Source of the DNA: SHXR01 sp046160305
GTDB lineage: Bacteria; Pseudomonadota; Gammaproteobacteria; Burkholderiales; SG8-39
DNA: 64,000 nucleotides
NCBI GenBank assembly: GCA_046160305.1
Contig: JBJXGX010000272.1
Span: 1 to 64,000 of the forward strand
Direction of reading: 5' to 3'
Both the position numbers and the translations under genes were made by a program. The first letter of the stretch is position 1, and every line of letters begins with the position of its first letter. This document shows, one piece after another, positions 7,173 through 16,530 of this stretch. The notes below the pieces were generated by a model that worked only from the letters and a program-made list of their open reading frames with translations, searched no databases and was not told the origin of the DNA.

Positions 7173-9227
7173 ATGCCGAGCCGGCTGGGAATTGACGTGG
7201 GGGATACGCATGTCGATTTTCTGCTCTTCGATGATGCGACCGGGCGCACGCATGCGCACAAGACACCCTCCACGCCGCAGGATCCCGCAGTTGGCGTCGC
7301 GCGAGGGCTCGCCGAGCTGATCCGCACTTCGGGCATCCGCCCTGCCGACATCGGCGAGCTGGTGCATGGCACGAGGGTGCCCGCCGATCTGGTGCAGTCC
7401 CGCAACGGCGCCAAAGTCGGTTTGCTGGTTACGCATGGTTTCGAGCAGGTGCTGCATCTGGCCCACGCCCGAACTTTCGGGCCGCTGAACGATCGGTTTT
7501 CCATGGTCGAGCCGCAGGCACTGGCGGACTTGGCAATGATTCGTGGCGTTGCGGAACGGATGTCGTCGCGCGGTGACGCGATCGCCCCGCTGGACGAAGC
7601 CTCCGCACGCCGCGCAATCGGTGAGCTGTTGGCCGCCGGCGCGCAATCGCTGATCGTTTGCCTGCTGCACGCTTATGCCAACGCCGCACACGAGTTGCAG
7701 CTCAAGGCGATCATTCGGGACCTGGACGGGCAGATTCCGGTCACCCTATCCCATGTAATGACGCTGGAAGCCGGCGAATACGAACGCGCCCTCGCAACGA
7801 TCATGAACGCGTATGTCCAGCCGGGTATGAGCCGGTACGTGAGCAGCCTGCAAGAGAAACTACGGAGCGCGCAGTTGAGTCCGCGCATCAGCATCGTGCA
7901 ATCCACCGGTGCCCGGGCCAGCACGAGCCAGGCCATCGAGACACCAGTGCACACGATGCTGGCCGGCCCCGCGGGCGGCGCAGCGGGCGCCGCGCACATC
8001 GCCTCGCTGGCGGGTTATCCCGATGCGCTCGCGCTCGACATGGGCGGCGCGTCCACCTACCTGTGTCTGATTCGCGATGGCGCGGCGCGAATGTCCAACC
8101 ACACGGCACTGCATCACAACGCGGACATCGATTCGATCAACCTGCCTTCCCTGGATGTGCGCCGCATCGGCGCCGGTGGCGCAGCGATTGCGCACGTGCC
8201 CGCGCCGGGCACGCTAAGGGTTGGGCGGCAAGGCGCGGGCGCGATGCCTGCGGCGCCGGGTCTCGGACACGGCGCCGCGGTGGCGACCGTGACCGATGCG
8301 AACATTGTGCTCGGCCGTCTTGCTGCCACGATTCCATCGTCGAATGTGCAGGCGGCCCAGGCGGCGGTGGCCTCCTTGGCGCGCGAACTGGGCCTGGACC
8401 CGCATCGCGCCGCCGAGGGCATCATCGAAATCGCGAACGAGAACATGGCGGGGGCGCTGCGCTGTGCGGCATTGGAAAAGGGATTGGACCCGACCCGCCT
8501 CGCACTGGTGGCCTTCGGTGGCGCGGGGCCGATGCACGCCTGCGCGTTGGGTATGCTCACCGGGTGCGCGCCGGTCATCGTGCCCCGGCATGCCGGCGTG
8601 TTGTCGGCGCTGGGTTTTCTATGTTCGTCCTATTCATACCAGTTCGCGCAGACGATCGGCCGCACGCTGAATGCGCTCCCCCAGTCGGATATCGATGAGA
8701 CGATCGAGCGGCTCGGTGCCAAGGCGTCCGCCTGGCTCGCCAAGGAGGCGCCCGCGAGCGATGGCAAAATCCGATGGCGCGCCGAAATCGGCTACCTGCG
8801 AAGTGCCTTCCAGATTTCGGTCAGTGTCGATCCGGCTACACTTCGCAACGGCGGACGGTCGGCGCTGGCCGGCCAACTCGATGAGGCCCACCGGCAACGA
8901 TTTGGTTTCGAACACGACGAACCGATTCAACTGATCACCATGCGCGCTATTGCTACTGCACCGGCGGACCGCCTTCTGCTGCGCAAATCCGAACGCGCCG
9001 GCCCCGATCCGGCCGGTGCGCGCATCCGCCAGACGCAGACGTATTTCGATGGCTCGTTCGTCAACACCGCCGTCTACGAACGCGATCGGCTGCTCGCCGG
9101 CAATCGGATCGTGGGTCCGGCGATCGTCGTTCAGCACGATACGACGATCGTTATTCTCCCCGCCCACGTGGGTGAGATCGACGAATACCTGAATCTGCTG
9201 ATTCGGGCCCAAGGCACTCAACACTGA
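7173..9227 (+). CDS. HyuA-family hydantoinase/oxoprolinase subunit A, divergent copy
   Basis: A 684-residue HyuA-type protein with an actin/hexokinase (ASKHA) fold, normally ATP-dependent and paired with HyuB. It aligns over its whole length with the canonical copy at 21639-24212 but is altered at the nucleotide-binding motifs. GIDVGDTHVDF replaces GVDVGGTFTDL, HGTRVPAD replaces HGTTVATN, and LDMGGASTYL replaces FDMGGTSTDV. The later AGPAGGAAGA and RIGAGGAAIA blocks are kept. These changes suggest lost or altered ATP hydrolysis, or a structural role. GGGGGAG precedes the ATG at a good distance. The partner HyuB starts 2 bases after the stop. Confidence 0.9.
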   Translation: MPSRLGIDVGDTHVDFLLFDDATGRTHAHKTPSTPQDPAVGVARGLAELIRTSGIRPADIGELVHGTRVPADLVQSRNGAKVGLLVTHGFEQVLHLAHARTFGPLNDRFSMVEPQALADLAMIRGVAERMSSRGDAIAPLDEASARRAIGELLAAGAQSLIVCLLHAYANAAHELQLKAIIRDLDGQIPVTLSHVMTLEAGEYERALATIMNAYVQPGMSRYVSSLQEKLRSAQLSPRISIVQSTGARASTSQAIETPVHTMLAGPAGGAAGAAHIASLAGYPDALALDMGGASTYLCLIRDGAARMSNHTALHHNADIDSINLPSLDVRRIGAGGAAIAHVPAPGTLRVGRQGAGAMPAAPGLGHGAAVATVTDANIVLGRLAATIPSSNVQAAQAAVASLARELGLDPHRAAEGIIEIANENMAGALRCAALEKGLDPTRLALVAFGGAGPMHACALGMLTGCAPVIVPRHAGVLSALGFLCSSYSYQFAQTIGRTLNALPQSDIDETIERLGAKASAWLAKEAPASDGKIRWRAEIGYLRSAFQISVSVDPATLRNGGRSALAGQLDEAHRQRFGFEHDEPIQLITMRAIATAPADRLLLRKSERAGPDPAGARIRQTQTYFDGSFVNTAVYERDRLLAGNRIVGPAIVVQHDTTIVILPAHVGEIDEYLNLLIRAQGTQH

Positions 9228-9229
9228 CG

Positions 9230-11575
9230 ATGGCTGAGCGTCCGCAACAAAAGCACCCGCTGTCGCTGGAGGCGCTTCTGAGCGCCAATCGGGACCAGTT
9301 CGATAGTCTGTTCGAGCGCCAAATGAAGGTGGCGTTGCCGCCGCTGGTCCCGGCGCGCCGGCCCCGGTCGAAGTCCGATCCGGCGCCGGCATCGAAGGCC
9401 GCGCCGCCCGAGCGAGTAGAAGCGCGTGCGCCCGAACCGGCCGCGCCAATCAGCACCCCACGTTCAAACATCAAGGCCGAGCTGAACAGACGCTTCACGT
9501 TCTCCTGGGCGAGCGAGATTCTGGACCGCGAGATCCAGAACGGCCGCGCTATCGTGCGCTGCAAGCTCAAGGTCGGCGAGGACGCACGCGTAGAAGCCGG
9601 GTCCAGTCGCATCGGCGAGGACGAGGACCAGGAAGCCGCGGTGCAGCGCGCTTACGACGCTGCTCTGCAAAAATGCGCGGACCACTTCGCCGCAGGAACA
9701 CGCACAGGCAACGCGAGCGATCCACAACGCGCGTCCGCGCCGGCTGCGCTGGCCCCGGCCGAAGAAGCGCGCCAGGCCGCGGCACGGGCGCGGCCGCTCG
9801 ATGCCGTCTCGATTGACCAGGTCCAGACAGCGCTGATCAACACCTGCCAAGAGATGGCAAGCGTTTGGGCGCGTGGCGCGCCATCCAAGGGACTGCGCGA
9901 CGACCCGCGCGACCCAATCGGGCCGGCGCTCATCATCACTGACGCGCAAGGTCGAATGCTGGCCGGCGGCTTCGGTTCCTATGTCGCACACATGCTTGAG
10001 CAGCGGCTCGAGCAGCGCGACCTGCCGTTCGCGCCGGGCGACGTCCTGCTGCAAAGCGATCCGTACCTGTCAGGTGGCGCAGTGAGCCGCGCAAACGACT
10101 GGTTGGTCCTGGCGCCGGTGTTTGCGGGGGCCGATCTGGTGGGCTTCACGTCGATGGTCGCTCACGTCGCCGATGTGGGCGGGCCTACCGCCGGGAGCAC
10201 GCCGGTGAAAGCGCGCTCGGTCTTCGGCGAGGGCACCCGCATCCCGCCGATCAAGATTTTCGCCGCCGGCGTGCTCAACGAGCCCGCCCTGCAAGTGATC
10301 CTGAACAACAGTCGAACACCGCAGGCGAACCGGGCGGATCTGCTCGCCCTGGCGGCGGGTTGCCGCGCCGGCGGCGCGCAGGTGATGCGCATTTGCGAGC
10401 GTGTCGGTCGGGCGCGTTATCAGCAGGCGTGCGCCGCCCTGCTGGCCCGATCCAATCAGGCCATGCGCCTGCTCATTCGCGAGCGTATTCCTGAAGAGCC
10501 GCAATCATTCCAAGACCAAATCGATGACGACGGCTGCGGCAATGGACCGTTCAAACTGAAGCTCACCGTTTGGCGCGAAGGCGATCATGCCTACTTCGAT
10601 TGGACCGGCAGTTCGGCAGAGGCCCCTGGCCCGATCAACCTCAGCTTGCATGTCGGGCTGGCGAAGCTGTTCGCCGGGATGCTTTTGGCGCGCGATGCGG
10701 ATCCGTCAACCCATTGCAACGACGGGTTCCACGAGCTGATCCACATAACGCTGCCCAAGGGCACGATCGTCAATCCCGCGTTCCCCGCCGCGATCGGCCG
10801 CTGCGAGCAAGTGCTGGCGCGCCACTTCGAGGTATTGTCGAGCGCTCTTGGACGGCACCGGCCCGCGGACCTGATGGCGGCCGGTCATGGTACGGCGCCC
10901 TCGCTGCGCTTTGCCGGCACCGATGCGAACGGCGTGCCGTTTGCGCTGATCGAACGATTTGGCGGGCTTTCGGGGTTGCCGCCTTTGGGGCTGCCGCAAT
11001 TGGGTCCGCAGAGCGGTGGCGACAACGCTGGACGCTCCCGCCTGCCGATCGAATCGGTGGAGCGAGATTTTCCCGTGGTGATCGAAAGCTATGCCAGTAT
11101 TGCGGATACGGGCGGCGCCGGACTGCGCCCCGGCGCCAACGGCGTGGAGAGGATCTATCGCATGATCGCTGCGGGCGAAATTTCAATCCACGACGATCGG
11201 CATGCGTCACGCCCCTGCGGCATCAACGGTGGCAAGGCCGGTGCGTCGTCCGGGAAGTGGCGGGTGCGGCCGGATGGCACGCGTGAAACGTTGCCGTCCA
11301 AGGTCGAGCGCCTGGTGGTTGAGCTGGGTGAGCGGATCGTGTTCAGAACCGCCGGCGGGGGCGGCAGCGGCGATCCGTTGCAGCGTGACCCCGGGCTGGT
11401 GCGCCAGGATGTGCGCCGCAGGCTGTTGACAGTGGACGCGGCGGCCGCAGAATACGGGGTGGTGCTGAGTGGGTCGACGCTGGACATCGATGCGCGCGCG
11501 ACCCGCGAGATGCGCGATCAGTTTAAGCGCGGGCGCAAGCCCTTGGAGTTGTTCGACCACGGCGAGCCCCCGTAG
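9230..11575 (+). CDS. HyuB-family hydantoinase/oxoprolinase subunit B with a unique N-terminal extension
   Basis: A 781-residue protein. The HyuB core begins near residue 190 (LDAVSIDQVQTAL) and keeps SDPYLSGGAVSRANDW, AHVADVGG, GGAGLRPGANGVERIYRMI and TAGGGGSGDPL. The 190-residue extension has an amphipathic helix (SLEALLSANRDQFDSLFERQ), a Pro/Ala-rich linker (about 37-78), and a compact segment at about 88-155 with FSWASEILDREIQNGRAIVR and then EDQEAAVQRAYDAALQKCAD. That order resembles the strand-strand-helix of Rad52/DdrA-like domains. The likeness is by eye only. HyuB normally completes the ATP-dependent amidohydrolase or carboxylase with HyuA, and this copy is translationally coupled to the divergent HyuA. 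Confidence 0.9.
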   Translation: MAERPQQKHPLSLEALLSANRDQFDSLFERQMKVALPPLVPARRPRSKSDPAPASKAAPPERVEARAPEPAAPISTPRSNIKAELNRRFTFSWASEILDREIQNGRAIVRCKLKVGEDARVEAGSSRIGEDEDQEAAVQRAYDAALQKCADHFAAGTRTGNASDPQRASAPAALAPAEEARQAAARARPLDAVSIDQVQTALINTCQEMASVWARGAPSKGLRDDPRDPIGPALIITDAQGRMLAGGFGSYVAHMLEQRLEQRDLPFAPGDVLLQSDPYLSGGAVSRANDWLVLAPVFAGADLVGFTSMVAHVADVGGPTAGSTPVKARSVFGEGTRIPPIKIFAAGVLNEPALQVILNNSRTPQANRADLLALAAGCRAGGAQVMRICERVGRARYQQACAALLARSNQAMRLLIRERIPEEPQSFQDQIDDDGCGNGPFKLKLTVWREGDHAYFDWTGSSAEAPGPINLSLHVGLAKLFAGMLLARDADPSTHCNDGFHELIHITLPKGTIVNPAFPAAIGRCEQVLARHFEVLSSALGRHRPADLMAAGHGTAPSLRFAGTDANGVPFALIERFGGLSGLPPLGLPQLGPQSGGDNAGRSRLPIESVERDFPVVIESYASIADTGGAGLRPGANGVERIYRMIAAGEISIHDDRHASRPCGINGGKAGASSGKWRVRPDGTRETLPSKVERLVVELGERIVFRTAGGGGSGDPLQRDPGLVRQDVRRRLLTVDAAAAEYGVVLSGSTLDIDARATREMRDQFKRGRKPLELFDHGEPP

Positions 11576-11641
11576 ACCAGCGCTCGGATGTGCAGCGCTG
11601 CGAACAAAGACGAGATAAGAACTCCTGACAGGAGAAAAAAA

Positions 11642-14458
11642 ATGGTGGAAATCTGGCTTGGCGTTCTCTTCACGGCGATCGTCGTCATCGCCATTTTTTA
11701 TGTCATCTCGATCTGGGTCTACAAGCGAGCCCCGGCCAACATGGGCTTTATCCGGACCGGTTTCATGGGCACCAAGATATGCCTGGGCAAGGGCGCCATG
11801 GTGTTCCCGGTGTTTCATGAAGTGTCGTGGATTTCGCTCGAAACGCTGAAGCTGATCGTCGATCGCTCGCACGAGCAGGCGGTGCTGACCGCCGACAAGA
11901 TCCGCATCGACGTGGTGAGTGAGCTGTATACGCACGTCGGGCGTACCGAAGAGGACCTGCTCACTGCCAGCCGCAGCCTGGGCGAGAAAACCTTCGACGG
12001 GGATGCGGTGCGCAACCTGCTGGAAGCAAAGGTCGTCGGCGCTGCGCGCAGCTATGCCGCCACCAAGACGCTGACCGAGCTGCACGAGAATCGTGATGCC
12101 TTCGCACAGGCGCTCAAGGAGGCAGTGCGGTCCAGCTTCCGCTCCAACGGTCTGGAGCTGGAAGAAGTCACCATCGTCACGTTGGAGCAAACGGACAAGA
12201 AGTACTTCGACGCGAGCAACATCTTCGACGCCGAAGGGCTGAAGATCATCACCGAGATCACCTCGGAGGCCCGGCGCAAGGTGCACGACACCGAGAAGCG
12301 CACCACGGTGGCGATCCGGCAGAAAGATCTGGACACGCAGCTCGAACTGCTTGAGATCGAGCGTCAAGAGGCGTTCGCACAAGCGGTGCAGGAGAAAGAG
12401 GTCGCCAACGAACAGGCGTTGCAACTGGGTCAGAAGCAAGTGTTCCTGCTCGATCAGCGGCGCGCGGTGGAGGAACGCGAGATCGCCAACGAAGTCGAGC
12501 TGGAACGCCAGCGGACCGCGCGCGAATTGGCCATGACCGAAGAGGCGAAAAAGCGCGAGCGGGCCGAGGTGCAGCGAGCGCTCGCGCTCGAGCAGGAAGA
12601 GCGCGACAAGCTGATTGCGCTGATCCAGAAAGCCCGCCAGGAAGAGCTCGCCAACATCGAGCGCAACCTCGCGCTGGAGAAAGCCGAAAAGGATCGCCAG
12701 ATCGCGCTCATCGGCAAGGCGAAAGAAGAAGAGTTCGCCGAGATCGATCGCAGCCTGAGCCGCGAGCGTGCAGAGAAGTCCCGGGCAATCGAGCTGTCCG
12801 CGCGCGAGCGCGAGCGCCGGGAAGCCGAGATCATCCACGAAACCGCGGTGCTCAAGGCGGAGGAGTCGGCGCGCGACGATCGCCACCAAGTGGCCGAAGC
12901 GACTTCGGTCAAGATCCGTGAGCGGGCGCTGGACACCAAGAAACGCGTGTTGCTCATCGACCAGGAAGAAGCCACCGCGGTCGCACAGCAAGACACGGTG
13001 GTCGCCGGGGAAAAGGCCAGGGCGCTGAGCGAGAAGCAGCGCATCCTGCTCGAGAAGCGGCTGGAAGTCGAGCAGGACGAAATCGCCAAGGAAATAACGA
13101 TCGAGCACGCCCGTATCGCCAAGGACGCCCAACTGATCGAAGCCTCCATGGCTCGTGAAGCGGCCGAGATTCGCCGGCAGCTCGCGCGCGAAACCGAGGA
13201 GCGCGAACGTGAGATTGCCCTGGTAGGCAAGGCAGGTGAACTGGAACGTGCCGAGATTCGGCGTCAGCTTTCCCGCGAGTCCGAGGAGCGTGACCGGCAG
13301 ATCGCGCTGGTCGGCAAGCAGGAAGAGCTCGAACGCGCCGAATTGCATCAGCGCACGGCGATTGCGCTGGAACAGCAAGACGGGGAGATACGCATCATCT
13401 CCAAGGAACAGGAACGCGAGCGGGCCGACATCCAGCGTTTCCTCGCGCGCGAGAAAGAAGAGCGCGATCGCGAAATCGCGTTGGTCCAGAAGACGCGCGA
13501 ATTGGAAAAAGCCGAAATCGAGCGCCTGCACACCACCGCCGAGAAAGCCAAAGCTGAGCATCGGACCGGCGCCGTGCGCGTGATCGCCGAGGCCGAGCAG
13601 GACAAGGCCGTCGAGCTGATCCGCGCCGAAAAAACGGCAGGCGCTTCGCGCATCGCCGAAGAAGCCCAGGCGGAAGTGGCCTCCATGCATATGGTGAGCG
13701 ACGCCGAGGCGCGCATGAACGCCGCTGAGCACGAATCCAAGGCCATTCTCATCCGCGCCAAGGCCAACAGCGAAGCGCAAACGATATCGGCGGCCGGCAT
13801 CAAGGAGGAGGCCGCAGCGCGCGGCCGCGCCGAAGCCGAAGTGGAAGGTCTGCGCGTGCAGAACACCCTGCGCATGCTGGAGGCCGAAGCGGGCGGCATG
13901 GAAGCCAAAGCCGCCGCATTGATGAAATACAACGACGCGGCGATGTTCCTCGAGCTGTCCAAGCTGCACATCGAAGCCGAGCGCGACGTGCACATCGATC
14001 AGGCCAAGGCGATGGGCAATGCGCTGTCGCAGGCGCAGATCCGCATGTACGGCGGTGGCAGCGACGGTACCGTCGACACCATCCGCAACATGTTCACCTC
14101 CGGTTTTGCGATCGGCGAAGTGCTCGAAGGCGTCGCCCAATCCCTTCCGGCGGGCCTGCGCGACCGGTTCGCCAACAACGGCATTCGCGGGATCTTCGGG
14201 CGGCCCGGGCGCGGTGGTCAGTTCCGCGAAATGGCGAACCAACTCATGCAACAGGTGCGCGAGCACTTCAAGACCGATAAATCCCGGCAGGTGCCGTTTG
14301 CCGAGGCCTTGGCATTGCTCGAAGCGAAAGCCACCACGGAGGCGCAGTCGCAGGCGCTCAACCTGCTGCGGGATGCCAACGAGGGTGGCGTGTTCAACGA
14401 GGTGCCGTTCAATCAGGTGTGGACGTTGCTGCAGGCCACGGCGAAAGCGGCCGATTGA
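11642..14458 (+). CDS. SPFH (flotillin/YqiK-like) membrane protein with 29-residue coiled-coil repeats
   Basis: A 938-residue protein. An N-terminal membrane helix (WLGVLFTAIVVIAIFYVISI) is followed by an SPFH domain to about residue 190 (VPVFHEVSW-like core, RNLLEAKVVGAARSYA), then a very long charged coiled coil and an Ala/Gly-rich flotillin-like tail (VEGLRVQNTLRMLEAEAGGM). The coil contains two arrays of exact 29-residue units: three at 301-387 and five at 501-645, with pattern ERAEIRRQLSRESEERDRQ then IALVG. YqiK/FloT proteins are near 500-550 residues, so this is much longer. GGAG precedes the ATG at 11642; a more upstream ATG at 11588 lacks a site. It lies 66 bases after hyuB and may scaffold locus proteins at the membrane (inference). 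Confidence 0.88.
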   Translation: MVEIWLGVLFTAIVVIAIFYVISIWVYKRAPANMGFIRTGFMGTKICLGKGAMVFPVFHEVSWISLETLKLIVDRSHEQAVLTADKIRIDVVSELYTHVGRTEEDLLTASRSLGEKTFDGDAVRNLLEAKVVGAARSYAATKTLTELHENRDAFAQALKEAVRSSFRSNGLELEEVTIVTLEQTDKKYFDASNIFDAEGLKIITEITSEARRKVHDTEKRTTVAIRQKDLDTQLELLEIERQEAFAQAVQEKEVANEQALQLGQKQVFLLDQRRAVEEREIANEVELERQRTARELAMTEEAKKRERAEVQRALALEQEERDKLIALIQKARQEELANIERNLALEKAEKDRQIALIGKAKEEEFAEIDRSLSRERAEKSRAIELSARERERREAEIIHETAVLKAEESARDDRHQVAEATSVKIRERALDTKKRVLLIDQEEATAVAQQDTVVAGEKARALSEKQRILLEKRLEVEQDEIAKEITIEHARIAKDAQLIEASMAREAAEIRRQLARETEEREREIALVGKAGELERAEIRRQLSRESEERDRQIALVGKQEELERAELHQRTAIALEQQDGEIRIISKEQERERADIQRFLAREKEERDREIALVQKTRELEKAEIERLHTTAEKAKAEHRTGAVRVIAEAEQDKAVELIRAEKTAGASRIAEEAQAEVASMHMVSDAEARMNAAEHESKAILIRAKANSEAQTISAAGIKEEAAARGRAEAEVEGLRVQNTLRMLEAEAGGMEAKAAALMKYNDAAMFLELSKLHIEAERDVHIDQAKAMGNALSQAQIRMYGGGSDGTVDTIRNMFTSGFAIGEVLEGVAQSLPAGLRDRFANNGIRGIFGRPGRGGQFREMANQLMQQVREHFKTDKSRQVPFAEALALLEAKATTEAQSQALNLLRDANEGGVFNEVPFNQVWTLLQATAKAAD

Positions 14459-14488
14459 CTTGGCTAGTCTGGTTTAGGGAGCAGGGTC

Positions 14489-15604
14489 GTGGCGGACTAT
14501 GACGTCGTGTTGCAGGGCGTCGAGAAGATCTTTCAAGGGGGCGCCCGCGCGGTGATCGATTTCAACGCCGAGATCGAACACGGCGAATTTGTCGCGATGC
14601 TCGGGCCCTCGGGCTGCGGCAAGACCACCACCTTGCGCATGATCGGCGGCCTGGAAGAGGTTACGTCGGGCAAGATCTTCATCAAGGGCGAGGACGTCAC
14701 CGATCTGCCCCCCTCCAAGCGCGACACCGCGATGATGTTCCAGAGTTTCGCGTTGTTCCCGCACCGCAATGTCTTTCAGAACGTCGAGTTCAGCCTGAAG
14801 ATGAAAGGCCTCGACAAGGACACGCGCGCGCCAAAGGTCTGGGAGATGATCGACATGGTCGGCCTGAAAGACTTCGCGATGCGCCGGCCGGCGGAGCTAA
14901 GCGGCGGCCAGCAGCAGCGCGTTGCGCTGGCCCGCGCGCTCATCAGCAATCCCACCGTGCTCCTGCTCGACGAGCCCCTGGGCGCGCTCGACTATTCGCT
15001 GCGCCAGACGATGATGATCGAGCTCAAACGTATCCAGCGCGACCTGGCCCTCACCTTCATCATGGTCACGCACTCGCAGCAAGAGGCGATGGCCATGGCC
15101 GACAAGGTCATCGTGATGAGCGATGCGGTCATCCAGCAGATCGGGACGTCGCGCCAGATCGCCGAACGCCCGCGGACCAAGTTCGTGGCCGAGTTTATCG
15201 GCAACAACAATCTGTTCAGTGGCGTCGTCAGGTCACACAGCGGTTCGATCGTGATCATCGAGTCGGGCAAGGATTTCTTCTACGTCAAGGTGTTGGACGA
15301 ACGCCGCCGGATCGATGTGGGTACCAAGGTCGACTTCTCGGTGCGCGCCGATCTGATGCATGCGGGGCGCCAAACCGACATGGCCAATAGCGTCGAGGGC
15401 ACGTACGTCAATACCCAATACCTGGGCACCTTGGAGACTGACGTCTTTGAGATTGCTCCGCGGCACTATGTTTCGGTCGAGCAGCACCGAAAGCATTCCG
15501 ACCGTGAGCGAACGCCCGGTGAGAAGCAGGTCATCAGTTGGGCGGCCGATGCGTGCATCCTGCTGGAGCCGTCCCGCTCCAGCCGGTCGGCGTCGACTCT
15601 TTGA
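14489..15604 (+). CDS. ABC importer ATPase, PotA/FbpC-like (spermidine/putrescine class)
   Basis: A 371-residue protein with a GTG start after AGGG. It has GPSGCGKTTTLRMIGGLE (Walker A), FQSFALFPHRNV (Q-loop), LSGGQQQRVALARAL (signature), VLLLDEPLGALD (Walker B), THSQQEAMAMAD (H-loop) and a C-terminal TOBE-like domain (about 240-350). This is the organisation of PotA/UgpC-type ATPases. The matching permeases and receptor are encoded convergently at 15700-18979 on the other strand. It follows the flotillin-like gene by 30 bases, so it is probably transcribed with the divergent hyuAB pair. Confidence 0.93.
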   Translation: MADYDVVLQGVEKIFQGGARAVIDFNAEIEHGEFVAMLGPSGCGKTTTLRMIGGLEEVTSGKIFIKGEDVTDLPPSKRDTAMMFQSFALFPHRNVFQNVEFSLKMKGLDKDTRAPKVWEMIDMVGLKDFAMRRPAELSGGQQQRVALARALISNPTVLLLDEPLGALDYSLRQTMMIELKRIQRDLALTFIMVTHSQQEAMAMADKVIVMSDAVIQQIGTSRQIAERPRTKFVAEFIGNNNLFSGVVRSHSGSIVIIESGKDFFYVKVLDERRRIDVGTKVDFSVRADLMHAGRQTDMANSVEGTYVNTQYLGTLETDVFEIAPRHYVSVEQHRKHSDRERTPGEKQVISWAADACILLEPSRSSRSASTL

Positions 15605-15666
15605 CCGCCCGAAAGGCAAGCTCGCAGACGAACGATCCGCTGCGCGCAACGGGCCGGCGCCAGCCC

Positions 15667-15706
15667 GACGCCTGACGCCTGACGCCTAACGCCTAACGCC
15701 TAACGC
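15667..15706. repeat. Heptanucleotide tandem repeat at a convergent gene junction
   Basis: The 7-mer GACGCCT is repeated three times and then continues as AACGCCT variants, giving five to six consecutive units from 15667 to 15706. The array overlaps the stop codon of the minus-strand permease (15700-15702) and fills part of the 95-base gap after the ABC ATPase stop. It looks like slippage. The same length changes would alter the C-terminus of the permease. Confidence 0.85.
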
Positions 15707-16527
15707 AACCGCCGCATCAAGATGCTGTAGATGATCAAGAATAGCCCGATCATCAGCAACGAAAACAGCGTCGACAGCGTTCCCAGCGCAAACAACGTGG
15801 GTCGAATGCGTTCGGTCATCGAAGCGTTGATGTCGAGCGGAAGCGTATTGGATTCTCCAGATAAGAGCGTCGTCCGCGCGAACTCGTCATAGGACAACGT
15901 GAACCCGAACAACCCTGCCGCCACGATGCCCGGCAGGATGAGCGGAAACGTGATCTCCTTGAATACGACCCACTCGTTGGCCCCCATGTCGCGTGCCGCT
16001 TCTTCGAGTCGGGAGTCGAAGCGGTTGAACACCGCCATCATGACCAGATAACCGAACGGCAGCGCCCACACCACGTGCACGGCAAGCGCCGACGTATACC
16101 AGTTGGGCGACAGCCCTAGCTGGCGCATCAGCGTAGCGAGACCCAAGCTGAGCAGCACACCAGGTACCATCAAGCCGGCCAGGATCGTATAGAACATCGC
16201 ATTGGAGAACCGGAACGGCTTGCGAAAGGCCATCGCCAGCATGGTCGAGAGCAACGCAGTGATCACCGTCACCATCAGCGCCAGCACGATCGACCGGCCC
16301 ATCGCGCCTTGCATATCACCGACCGTGGAGGGCTCGAGCAGCTGGTTCCACCAGTGCAGACTCCAGCCTCGCATCGGGAAGCTCGTCCCGCCGCGCGGCC
16401 CTTGGAACGACAGAACGAACATCGCGAACATCGGACCATAGATAAAAATCAAGAACAGAACGAAGTAGAGCGAGTACCCGGTCTTCACCCGCAGCTTGCG
16501 GCGTCTCTCGGGGGTCGAGCGGGCCAT
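15700..16527 (-). CDS. ABC importer permease, PotC-like
   Basis: A 275-residue inner-membrane protein with six predicted helices and the EAA loop EEAARDMGANEWVVFKEITFP, seen as EEAARDMGANEW and FKEITFPLILPG. This binds the ATPase. Length and motif order match the PotC/YdcV subfamily. It starts 3 bases after the stop of the upstream permease gene, so the two are co-translated. The charged N-terminus (MARSTPERRRKLRVKTGYSL) fits the positive-inside rule. Confidence 0.92.
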   Translation of the reverse strand: MARSTPERRRKLRVKTGYSLYFVLFLIFIYGPMFAMFVLSFQGPRGGTSFPMRGWSLHWWNQLLEPSTVGDMQGAMGRSIVLALMVTVITALLSTMLAMAFRKPFRFSNAMFYTILAGLMVPGVLLSLGLATLMRQLGLSPNWYTSALAVHVVWALPFGYLVMMAVFNRFDSRLEEAARDMGANEWVVFKEITFPLILPGIVAAGLFGFTLSYDEFARTTLLSGESNTLPLDINASMTERIRPTLFALGTLSTLFSLLMIGLFLIIYSILMRRLR

Positions 16528-16530
16528 CGT

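Noticed and set aside
11207..14266. A 1019-codon open frame on the minus strand opposite the flotillin-like gene
   Set aside because: It is a shadow of the repetitive coiled-coil coding sequence (many Leu/Phe from antisense Glu/Lys codons) and has no ribosome site or family match.
14489..15604. Possibility that the ABC ATPase is an unrelated sugar-type transporter subunit
   Set aside because: The sequence fits the Pot/Fbp class, and a matching PotB/PotC/PotD-type set lies directly opposite; no sugar-binding receptor is near.
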